Positions 5,237-10,754 of a stretch of DNA of 10,754 nucleotides are shown in pieces; the first letter of the stretch is position 1; every line of letters begins with the position of its first letter. The notes beneath the pieces are model-generated. The model searched no databases. It was not told the origin of the DNA and saw only the letters and a program-made list of their open reading frames with translations. Both the position numbers and the translations under genes were made by a program. The stretch lies in NCBI GenBank assembly GCA_045643125.1, contig JAZUKE010000020.1, positions 1 through 10,754 on the forward strand, given 5' to 3'. The stretch is from UBA1206 sp045643125 (lineage in GTDB: Bacteria; Bacillota; Clostridia; Oscillospirales; CAG-382).

Positions 5237-6988
5237 TCAGCAAAGGGAAATGAATTCGTCGATCTCGTCGGCGAGGATCTGAAGAGATGCACGCCAGAAT
5301 TCCTTGTCGGTGAGGTCGATACCTGCGACGAGAGCCGCGTCCTCGACGGTGGCGACGCCGGTGGTCCTGAGCAGCTTTTTGTAAAGCGGAACGAACGATT
5401 CGCCGTCGGTGAGGTATTTGGCGTAAAGTCCGCGTGCGAACAGACCGCCGAAAGCGTACGGGAAGTTGTAGAACGAAAGTCCGCCGCTGTAATAATGGCT
5501 CTTGCAAAGCCACATATACGGATGCAGGCACGACTGGTCAAGCCCGTCGCCGTAGCCCTTGCGCTGGGCATCGAGCATCAGCTCGCAGAGCGACGGCGCA
5601 AACAGGAATTCGTTTTCGCGTTTTGCAAATACGGACGTCTCGAAGACGTAGCGCGAATAGATATCGCAGATTATCTGCGTCGCATCCATAAGCTGGCTTT
5701 CGATGAGGGCGCGTTTTGCCGTCGGATCGGTTTCGGCGCTTATCGCCGCGTTCATTGCGACCACTTCGTTGAACGTCGAAGCGGTCTCGGCAACGGGCAT
5801 CGAAACGTCGGTGTTGAGTATGGAGTTCTCACGCAGGCAGAAGTTGTGGAAGGCGTGACCGAGCTCGTGAGCGAGGGTGACGACGTCGCCGAGCGTGCCG
5901 TCGTAGTTGGTGAGTATGCGGCTCTGACCGAGCGGATGCAGGTCGGAGCAGAACGCGCCGCCTACCTTGCCGTCGTGCGGATAAAAGTCTATCCATTCTT
6001 CGTCGAACGCGCGGCGTATCATTTCGGCTTCGTCCTTGTCAAAGCCGGAGAAGAGGGAAACGAGATAGTCGCGTGCTTCTTCGGTCGTGAACTGACGGGT
6101 GTTGCCTTCAAGCGGTGCGAACAGATCGTACCAGGGAAGTCCGTTTTCGTGACCGAGCAGCTTTGCCTTTGCTTTGAGGTATTCGTGGAACTTGGGCAGA
6201 TATTCTTCCATCGCGCCGATGAGGGCATCGAGCGTTTCTTTCTTCATTCTGGCGTTTTTGAGCGCCTCGTCAAGCGGGGAGTCGTAGCCTCTCAGCTTGC
6301 AGCGGTTGATGACTTCGAGCTTTATCGAGTTGAGGGCGAACGCCACGCCGTCCTTGACACGGTCGTAAGCCTTGATCTCGGCTTCGTAAGCGGCTTTGCG
6401 TACAGCCGGATCGGCGTCGTAAGCCTTGTTGCGTATGTCGGAAAGGTTCGTGATACCGCCGTCGTACTCCACGGGGACGGTCGAGGTCAGATAGCTCTGC
6501 AGGTCGCTCCACGCGGAAGAGCCGCTGATCGAATAAAGGCTGATGACCTGTTCGACGTCCGGCGACAGACTGTATTTTTCCCTTTCCTTTATATTCATAA
6601 TGTGGAATTTATGTTCGGTAAGGAGCGCGTCGCCCGCGATGACTTCTTCGAGGTCGGGAACGGACGCGACGTATTTGACGAACTTCGCTTCGGGAGCGGC
6701 AAGAGCGGAAAGCTTCTGCGAAAGTCTGCCGATGACGGCGGCAGATTCGACGTCGGACGTGTTGGTGCATTGACGGAACTGCGGATAGGAGAAGAGCAGG
6801 GTAAGCAGCTCGTTTATGCGGGTGGAAAGCGTGATCTCTTTTTTGAGGACTTCGGCGGGCGAGCCTTCAAAAGACTGCGAGAGCTTTTCCGTTTCGGCGA
6901 TAAGGGAATCAAGCTCCTTTTCGTCGCGTATGAAGCGCTCGTCGTCGAAACCGTTGTATAATTCCTTGAGTGACCATTCGGTGTTCAT
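5237..6988 (-). CDS. pepF: Oligoendopeptidase F (M3 family zinc metallopeptidase)
   Basis: This 583-residue protein has the normal PepF length of about 600. It is a cytoplasmic zinc endopeptidase of the M3B group that degrades short peptides. The zinc site is visible: AHELGHAFH with ligands His374 and His378 and catalytic Glu375, and Glu401 in VAETASTFNE about 27 residues after the first His. The N-terminal PepF helical domain occupies roughly residues 1-180. A C-terminal HPYMWLCKSHYYSGGLSFYN region carries the His/Tyr pattern seen in M3 peptidases around the substrate. There is no signal peptide. ATG at 6988 is preceded by AGGAGG (6997-7002) with 8 bases between. The open frame continues upstream to 7261, but that stretch is promoter DNA and low-quality protein. 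It is transcribed alone from the promoter at 7020-7048. Confidence 0.93.
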   Translation of the reverse strand: MNTEWSLKELYNGFDDERFIRDEKELDSLIAETEKLSQSFEGSPAEVLKKEITLSTRINELLTLLFSYPQFRQCTNTSDVESAAVIGRLSQKLSALAAPEAKFVKYVASVPDLEEVIAGDALLTEHKFHIMNIKEREKYSLSPDVEQVISLYSISGSSAWSDLQSYLTSTVPVEYDGGITNLSDIRNKAYDADPAVRKAAYEAEIKAYDRVKDGVAFALNSIKLEVINRCKLRGYDSPLDEALKNARMKKETLDALIGAMEEYLPKFHEYLKAKAKLLGHENGLPWYDLFAPLEGNTRQFTTEEARDYLVSLFSGFDKDEAEMIRRAFDEEWIDFYPHDGKVGGAFCSDLHPLGQSRILTNYDGTLGDVVTLAHELGHAFHNFCLRENSILNTDVSMPVAETASTFNEVVAMNAAISAETDPTAKRALIESQLMDATQIICDIYSRYVFETSVFAKRENEFLFAPSLCELMLDAQRKGYGDGLDQSCLHPYMWLCKSHYYSGGLSFYNFPYAFGGLFARGLYAKYLTDGESFVPLYKKLLRTTGVATVEDAALVAGIDLTDKEFWRASLQILADEIDEFISLC

Positions 6989-7019
6989 AATTTTTGCCTC
7001 CTGAAATATTATTTTCTTT

Positions 7020-7048
7020 ATTGTATCACGTTTTATATGGATTGTAAA
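7020..7048 (-). promoter_or_regulatory. Promoter of pepF
   Basis: On the minus strand: TTTACA (7043-7048), 17-base spacer ending in TGA (extended -10), TACAAT (7020-7025). The expected start is near 7013, leaving a short leader of about 25 bases with the ribosome binding site. Confidence 0.75.
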
Positions 7049-7094
7049 GTGAAAAATTACATGAAAAATTATTATAAAAATTCTCAAAAACCTA

Positions 7095-7123
7095 TTGCAA
7101 TTCCGTAATAAGTATGATATAAT
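7095..7123 (+). promoter_or_regulatory. Promoter of the rpsB-tsf operon
   Basis: TTGCAA (7095-7100), 17-base spacer ending in TGA (extended -10), TATAAT (7118-7123). The expected start is near 7130. It is back to back with the pepF promoter. Confidence 0.8.
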
Positions 7124-7129
7124 CCCATT

Positions 7130-7259
7130 TCGGTGCGTTATGCCACCAAGTAAAACACACACCGCCTTATGCCGTCGGGTGTTTCCGCTTGCCGGGGACT
7201 TGAAAAACGGTAAATTCAAAAGGGCGTGTGGCGGGTAAAACCCGGAAGGAGCAATCATC
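7130..7259 (+). promoter_or_regulatory. Structured rpsB leader, candidate S2 autoregulatory element
   Basis: The leader of about 130 bases has several possible helices: GGTG/CACC (7132-7135 with 7144-7147), a long-range CACAC plus GCC (7156-7166) with GGCGTGTG (7223-7230), TTGAA/TTCAA (7200-7204 with 7215-7219), and CGGGT/ACCCG (7232-7236 with 7240-7244). The last directly abuts the ribosome binding site AAGGAG (7246-7251). E. coli rpsB is repressed by S2 through its leader. Whether this leader does the same is inferred. Confidence 0.4.
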
Positions 7260-8003
7260 ATGTCAGTTATCTCTATGAAACAGCTTCTTGAAGCAGGTGT
7301 TCATTTCGGACATCAGACAAGAAGATGGAACCCCAAAATGGCCGAGTATATCTTTACCGAAAGAAACGGTATCTATATCATCGACCTCCAGAAGACCGTA
7401 AAAAAGGTTGAAGAAGCTTATATGTTCATCCGTGACATCGCGGCTGAAGGCGGCAACATCCTTTTCGTAGGTACCAAGAAACAGGCTCAGGAAGCTATCA
7501 AGGAAGAAGCCGAAAGAGCTGAAATGTACTATGTAAACGTCCGTTGGCTCGGCGGTATGCTCACCAACTTCAAGACCATCAAAAAGTCCATCGCAAAACT
7601 TCAGACTCTCAACAAGATGTCCGAAGACGGCACTTTTGATATGCTCACCAAAAAAGAAGTTGCCGCTCGTATGAAAGAAATGAACGACCTCGAAAAGAAC
7701 CTCGGCGGTATCAAAGAAATGAAGACTCTTCCCGCTGCTCTCTTCGTAGTCGATCCCAAGAAAGAATGCAACGCAGTTAGCGAAGCCAAGAAGCTCGGCA
7801 TCCCCGTAGTGGCTATCGTTGATACCAACTGCGATCCCGACGACGTCGATTACGTTATCCCCGGCAACGACGACGCTATCAGAGCCATCAAGCTCATCGC
7901 TTCCGTAATGGCTGACGCAGTTCTCGAAGGCAAACAGGGTGAACAGTTCACCGATTCGTCCGAAAACACCGAAAACACCGAGGAGGAAGAAAACAATGGC
8001 TGA
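7260..8003 (+). CDS. rpsB: 30S ribosomal protein S2
   Basis: The 247-residue protein has the S2 hallmarks: N-terminal MKQLLEAGVHFGHQTRRWNP and YIFTERNGIYIIDLQKT, central NVRWLGGMLTNFKTIKKSI, and the second signature LFVVDPKKE...AKKLGIPVVAIVDTNCDPD. The small-subunit protein S2 binds near the 16S head and helps recruit S1-like function and mRNA. The C-terminus is an acidic low-complexity tail (residues about 231-247, with ENTENTEEEENNG), common but variable in Firmicutes. AAGGAG lies 8 bases before the ATG. Its last 8 bases overlap the tsf start, so translation is probably coupled. Codon choice is more biased than in neighbouring genes, as expected for high expression. Confidence 0.98.
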   Translation: MSVISMKQLLEAGVHFGHQTRRWNPKMAEYIFTERNGIYIIDLQKTVKKVEEAYMFIRDIAAEGGNILFVGTKKQAQEAIKEEAERAEMYYVNVRWLGGMLTNFKTIKKSIAKLQTLNKMSEDGTFDMLTKKEVAARMKEMNDLEKNLGGIKEMKTLPAALFVVDPKKECNAVSEAKKLGIPVVAIVDTNCDPDDVDYVIPGNDDAIRAIKLIASVMADAVLEGKQGEQFTDSSENTENTEEEENNG

Positions 8004-8928
8004 AATTTCCGCAAAAGACGTAATGGAACTCCGTAAAAAGACCGGTATCGGTATGATGGAGTGCAAAAAAGCTCTCGTTGCCGCTGAAGGCAATTTTGAC
8101 GAAGCTATAAAGATACTCAGAGAAAAAGGACTTGCAGTTGCAGCTAAAAAGGCTGACAGAGTCGCAGCAGAAGGCGTCGTTGACGTTGCAAAATGCGAAA
8201 AATGCGGCTGCACCGCTATCGTTGAAGTAAACAGCGAAACCGACTTCGTCGCAAAGAACGCTTCCTTCAAGGAATTCGTAAGCGCTATCCTCAAGACCAT
8301 CCTCAAAAACAAACCCGCAGATCTTGCTGCTCTCAACGCCTGCACTCTCGAAGGCAGCGAACTCACCGTTGAAGCTGAAACCAAGAACAAGATCTTCGCT
8401 ATCGGCGAAAACATCGGTATCAGACGTTTCGACATCGTTACCGGCGTTACCGGCACTTATATCCACGGCGGCGGAGCTGCCGGTGTCGTAGTTAAATTCG
8501 AGACCACCAACGGTATCGAAGACACCGATTCCTTCAAGGAATACGCAAAGAACGTTTGTATGCAGATCGCTGCTATGAACCCGCTTTACGTCGCTCCCGA
8601 AAACGTTCCCGCATCCGTTATCGAAAGCGAAAAAGAGATCCTTCTTACCCAAATCAAGAACGATCCCAAGATGGCTTCCAAACCCGCAGCTGTTATCGAA
8701 AAGATGGTAAGCGGCAGAGTAGGCAAATACTACGAAACCAACTGCCTCAACGAACAGCAGTACGTTAAAGAAGAAAATATGAAAGTTTCCGCTTATACCG
8801 CTTCCGTTGCAAAAGAACTCGGCGGCGATATCAAAGTCGTTTCCTTCATCAAATACGAACGCGGCGAAGGCATCGAAAAGAGAGAAGACGATTTCGCAGC
8901 AGAAATCAACAAGCTCGTCAACGGCTGA
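7996..8928 (+). CDS. tsf: Translation elongation factor Ts
   Basis: The 310-residue protein is the nucleotide exchange factor of EF-Tu. The N-terminal UBA-like domain (1-50) carries LRKKTGIGMMECKKAL, and the core carries the EF-Tu-contacting ETDFVAKN motif (Thr82-Asp83-Phe84). The dimerisation region and a C-terminal helical region ending in INKLVNG follow. An unusual CEKCGC cluster (Cys67, Cys70, Cys72) sits just before the TDFVA strand, where most EF-Ts proteins have a short Cys-free turn. The start at 7996 has AGGAGG (7981-7986) 9 bases upstream, inside the rpsB tail. The usual followers pyrH and frr are absent, and a terminator follows at 8949. Confidence 0.97.
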   Translation: MAEISAKDVMELRKKTGIGMMECKKALVAAEGNFDEAIKILREKGLAVAAKKADRVAAEGVVDVAKCEKCGCTAIVEVNSETDFVAKNASFKEFVSAILKTILKNKPADLAALNACTLEGSELTVEAETKNKIFAIGENIGIRRFDIVTGVTGTYIHGGGAAGVVVKFETTNGIEDTDSFKEYAKNVCMQIAAMNPLYVAPENVPASVIESEKEILLTQIKNDPKMASKPAAVIEKMVSGRVGKYYETNCLNEQQYVKEENMKVSAYTASVAKELGGDIKVVSFIKYERGEGIEKREDDFAAEINKLVNG

Positions 8929-8948
8929 TAACAAAAGTAAATATTCAG

Positions 8949-8978
8949 ACGCAGTCCCTTTACGAGGGCTGCGTTTTT
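8949..8978 (+). terminator. Rho-independent terminator of rpsB-tsf
   Basis: ACGCAGTCCC (8949-8958) pairs with GGGCTGCGT (8966-8974), with one bulged T and a 7-base loop, and runs into TTTTT ending at 8978. It lies 20 bases after the tsf stop. Confidence 0.9.
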
Positions 8979-9058
8979 CGCGTAGGAGACGGCGTCCTCG
9001 ACGTCCCGCAGAGAGATTATCTTTTTTATTAAAATGTAAAAAAATTTCACGAACCCTA

Positions 9059-9087
9059 TTGACAATCGCGTGATTGTGTGGTATAAT
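9059..9087 (+). promoter_or_regulatory. Sigma-A promoter of the DUF1836-NfeD-flotillin operon
   Basis: TTGACA (9059-9064), 17-base spacer, TATAAT (9082-9087): perfect consensus. The expected start near 9094 leaves about 22 bases before the ATG at 9116, just enough for the AAAGGAG ribosome binding site. Confidence 0.85.
9062..9077. promoter_or_regulatory. Inverted repeat ACAATC-GCGT-GATTGT overlapping the -35 box and spacer
   Basis: The perfect 6-base arms start inside the -35 hexamer and extend into the spacer, so a bound protein would block polymerase. It is a good operator candidate for the HTH protein encoded by the first gene (DUF1836); that link is inferred. Confidence 0.5.
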
Positions 9088-9115
9088 CATTACAGTAACA
9101 GAAAGGAGTGGTATT

Positions 9116-9667
9116 ATGATCTCTCATTTCCCCGGAACCCGTATGGAGGTACTGCCGGAGCAGAAAAACGTAAAAGACATCGCTTCCAATATAATAGGCA
9201 ACATTTTCACCGCAGGCGGTCTTGTGCTTTCGCAGGTGTGCGCTCTTACCGGACTCGAATACTATATTATCCAGAACTGGGTGAAGCGCGGTTTTCTGGC
9301 TCCTCCCGTAAAAAAGATGTATTCCAAACGTCAGTTCTGCCGCATCGTCATCATCAATGCGCTCAAGGACACGATGCAGATAGACCAGATCGTAAAGATG
9401 TTGTCTTTTATCAACGGCGTACTTGCCGACGAAAGCGATGACCTTGTTGACGACAGCGACCTTTATAATTATTTCGTAAACGTCACGTTCGCCGATGACG
9501 GCACGAAATCGCCCGAAGAAATAGTGGAAAACGCCATCACCGACTATAACGAACCGATAGAAGGCGCAAAGGAAAGACTTAAAAAGGTGCTGCTTGTAAT
9601 GTATTACGCAGGTCTCGCGGCAAAAAACATAAGAAAGAGCGAAGAACTTCTCGCTTGCTTTGAATAA
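9116..9667 (+). CDS. DUF1836 family helix-turn-helix protein
   Basis: The protein has 183 residues and resembles the DUF1836 family of Firmicutes, whose N-terminal half carries a MerR-like helix-turn-helix. Residues about 33-85 fit this: LVLSQVCALTGLEYYIIQNW followed by VKRGFLAPPVKKMYSKRQFC (a winged 'pick the partner, then KKxYs' pattern), then an INALKDTMQIDQIVKML helix. The remaining half is acidic and helical, ending in a conserved-looking LLVMYYAGLAAKNIRKS stretch. The function is unknown, presumably transcriptional regulation. AAAGGAG (9102-9108) lies 7 bases before the ATG at 9116; the open frame extends to 9074, but that would start inside the promoter. It leads the operon, and its stop codon overlaps the ribosome binding site of the NfeD gene. 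Confidence 0.75.
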   Translation: MISHFPGTRMEVLPEQKNVKDIASNIIGNIFTAGGLVLSQVCALTGLEYYIIQNWVKRGFLAPPVKKMYSKRQFCRIVIINALKDTMQIDQIVKMLSFINGVLADESDDLVDDSDLYNYFVNVTFADDGTKSPEEIVENAITDYNEPIEGAKERLKKVLLVMYYAGLAAKNIRKSEELLACFE

Positions 9668-9680
9668 AAGGAGGTAAATT

Positions 9681-10325
9681 ATGGCAGAATGGTGGAACTC
9701 ACTGACACTGCTCGGACAGGTGCTTGCCTGTATTGCCGTTCCTTCAACGCTGATAATGCTTATCCAGCTTGTTATGATGTTGACCGGCATGGGTGATGAC
9801 GGCGACGCATCCGACACGGGCGGAGATTTTGTCGACATTGACGGCGACGGTATCCCCGACGGCATAGACATAAACGGCGACGGCATACCGGACAACGTGA
9901 CCGAAACACCCGGAGAGATATGGTTCAAGCTTCTTACGTTCAGAGGAATAATCGCTTTCTTCGCAATGTTCGGCTGGAGCGGACTTGTATTTCTCAAAAG
10001 CGGGCTCGGAACTACTCTGTCGCTCGTTATCGCGTTTTTGATCGGCTTTGCGGTAATGGTCGCAGTCGGATTTGCGTTCAAGCTTCTGTATCGGCTTCAG
10101 TCCGACGGGAGCATAAACATTAAAAACGCACTCGGCGTGAGCGGAAGCGTCTATCTCCGCGTACCGGCGTCAAGAAAAGGTGAAGGAAAGGTCAACGTGG
10201 TAGTGCAGGGCGCTTACGGCGAATTTTCCGCAGTCACCGACGAAGAAAAGCCGCTTGAATACGGCGAAGCGATAACCGTCGTCGGCGTCAGCGGTCAGAA
10301 TACCCTTGTTGTAAAAAGAAAATAA
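9681..10325 (+). CDS. NfeD-like membrane protein (YuaF type) with two Ca-loop-like repeats
   Basis: The protein has 214 residues: one N-terminal helix (about 10-34), an acidic loop (36-80), two more helices (about 88-105 and 110-134), and a C-terminal OB-fold NfeD domain (about 148-213, with ALGVSGSVYLRVP and GEAITVVGVSGQNTLVVKR). NfeD proteins of this build partner with flotillins, encoded next, in membrane microdomains. The acidic loop holds two 11-residue repeats: DIDGDGIPD at residues 52-60 and DINGDGIPD at 63-71. Their oxygen-rich spacing resembles calcium loops of thrombospondin type 3 and dockerin proteins. By counting helices, the loop and the OB-fold fall on the same side of the membrane; which side is unclear. 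AAAGGAGGT lies 5 bases before the ATG, overlapping the stop of the preceding gene. Confidence 0.85.
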   Translation: MAEWWNSLTLLGQVLACIAVPSTLIMLIQLVMMLTGMGDDGDASDTGGDFVDIDGDGIPDGIDINGDGIPDNVTETPGEIWFKLLTFRGIIAFFAMFGWSGLVFLKSGLGTTLSLVIAFLIGFAVMVAVGFAFKLLYRLQSDGSINIKNALGVSGSVYLRVPASRKGEGKVNVVVQGAYGEFSAVTDEEKPLEYGEAITVVGVSGQNTLVVKRK

Positions 10326-10344
10326 ATTATTAGGAGGAAAAACA

Positions 10345-10754
10345 ATGGAATCTTTGGGACTTGTCACCGCAATCGCACTCATTGTCTTCGCATTCATCGT
10401 TTTCATTATCTCGCGTTACAAAAAATGCCCTTCCGATAAGGTAATGGTCATTTACGGTAAAGTCGGAAACAACAGCGACGGAACGCAGCGGTCCGCAAAA
10501 TGTATCCACGGCGGCGCCACGTTCATCATCCCGGTCTTCCAGTCGTACTCGTTCCTCGACCTCGCGCCTATCTCTATTCAGATAGACCTCAAAAACGCAC
10601 TTTCAAGGCAGAACATCCGTATCGACGTTCCTTCGACGTTCACCGTAGGTATTTCAACCGAACAGGGTGTTATGCAGAACGCCGCGGAAAGACTTAGCGG
10701 ACTCAAACTCAGCGAGATCCAGGAGCTTTCGAAAGACATCATATTCGGTCAGCT
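10345..10754 (+). CDS. floT: Flotillin (SPFH/PHB domain), 5' part
   Basis: The first 136 codons are present and the rest runs off the window. An N-terminal membrane segment (about residues 5-24) is followed by YKKCPSDKVMVIYGK and the start of an SPFH/band-7 domain (IHGGATFIIPVFQSYSFLDLAP, then NIRIDVPSTFTVGI). This matches FloT/YqiK-type flotillins, scaffolds of membrane microdomains, paired with YuaF-like NfeD as in Bacillus. AGGAGG (10332-10337) lies 7 bases before the ATG, and the gene begins 19 bases after the NfeD stop. The coiled-coil C-terminal region cannot be seen. Confidence 0.9.
   Translation, partial: MESLGLVTAIALIVFAFIVFIISRYKKCPSDKVMVIYGKVGNNSDGTQRSAKCIHGGATFIIPVFQSYSFLDLAPISIQIDLKNALSRQNIRIDVPSTFTVGISTEQGVMQNAAERLSGLKLSEIQELSKDIIFGQ

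Noticed and set aside
6989..7261. N-terminal extension of pepF by about 91 residues
   Set aside because: The frame stays open, but the stretch contains the pepF promoter and ribosome binding site and part of the rpsB leader. The start at 6988 has AGGAGG at ideal spacing and gives the normal family length.
7939..7995. Earlier start for EF-Ts
   Set aside because: It overlaps the end of rpsB and lacks family similarity, while the MAEISAKDV start at 7996 has AGGAGG upstream.
9074..9115. Earlier start for the DUF1836 protein
   Set aside because: It would begin inside the promoter spacer, upstream of the expected transcription start.
1..10754. tRNA, CRISPR, insertion sequence or prophage
   Set aside because: No cloverleaf-like stretches, regularly spaced repeats, transposases, integrases or phage structural genes were seen. 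The S24 repressor stands alone.

Overview
The window looks like chromosome from a low-to-mid GC Clostridia-type Firmicute, probably an uncultured gut Oscillospirales/Ruminococcaceae-like organism. The reasons are AGGAGG-type ribosome binding sites before almost every gene, near-consensus sigma-A promoters, a Spo0A-family regulator, an XRE-S24 repressor, a PepF peptidase, and a DUF1836 - NfeD - flotillin operon. The placement is an inference from gene content. No phylogenetic computation was possible.

Layout, left to right. (1) The 5' end of a GNAT acetyltransferase gene on the minus strand (1-130). (2) A minus-strand two-gene sugar operon: an MFS transporter (1566-2852) followed by a cytoplasmic GH39-like glycosidase (243-1550), read from a consensus promoter at 2910-2938. 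(3) A divergent regulatory region (2853-3277) with an operator-like inverted repeat midway between two strong promoters, then a long leader holding three exact Spo0A-box heptamers. (4) A spo0A-like gene (3278-4057) whose DNA-binding domain is intact but whose receiver has Glu in place of the phosphorylatable Asp. (5) A small two-helix membrane protein (4059-4352, minus) and an XRE-S24 self-cleaving repressor (4549-5169, plus). They are transcribed outward, but from two perfect promoters that face and overlap each other around a palindrome. (6) A bidirectional terminator, then oligoendopeptidase F (5237-6988, minus). (7) The rpsB-tsf operon (7260-8928) with a structured leader, ended by a rho-independent terminator. 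(8) A plus-strand operon of a DUF1836 HTH protein, an NfeD-like membrane protein and a flotillin that runs off the right edge.

How the parts work together. The transporter probably imports an oligosaccharide or glycoside that the signal-less glycosidase cleaves inside the cell. The Spo0A-like protein probably regulates its own promoter region through the leader boxes and need not depend on a phosphorelay. The S24 repressor probably controls the small membrane protein and itself through the palindrome in the shared promoter region, giving a damage-sensitive switch. NfeD and flotillin form the known membrane-microdomain pair, with the DUF1836 protein a likely local regulator.

The most interesting parts are the Spo0A variant with its box cluster, the face-to-face promoter switch next to the S24 repressor, and the calcium-loop-like repeats in the NfeD protein. 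No tRNA, rRNA, CRISPR array, transposase or insertion sequence was seen.
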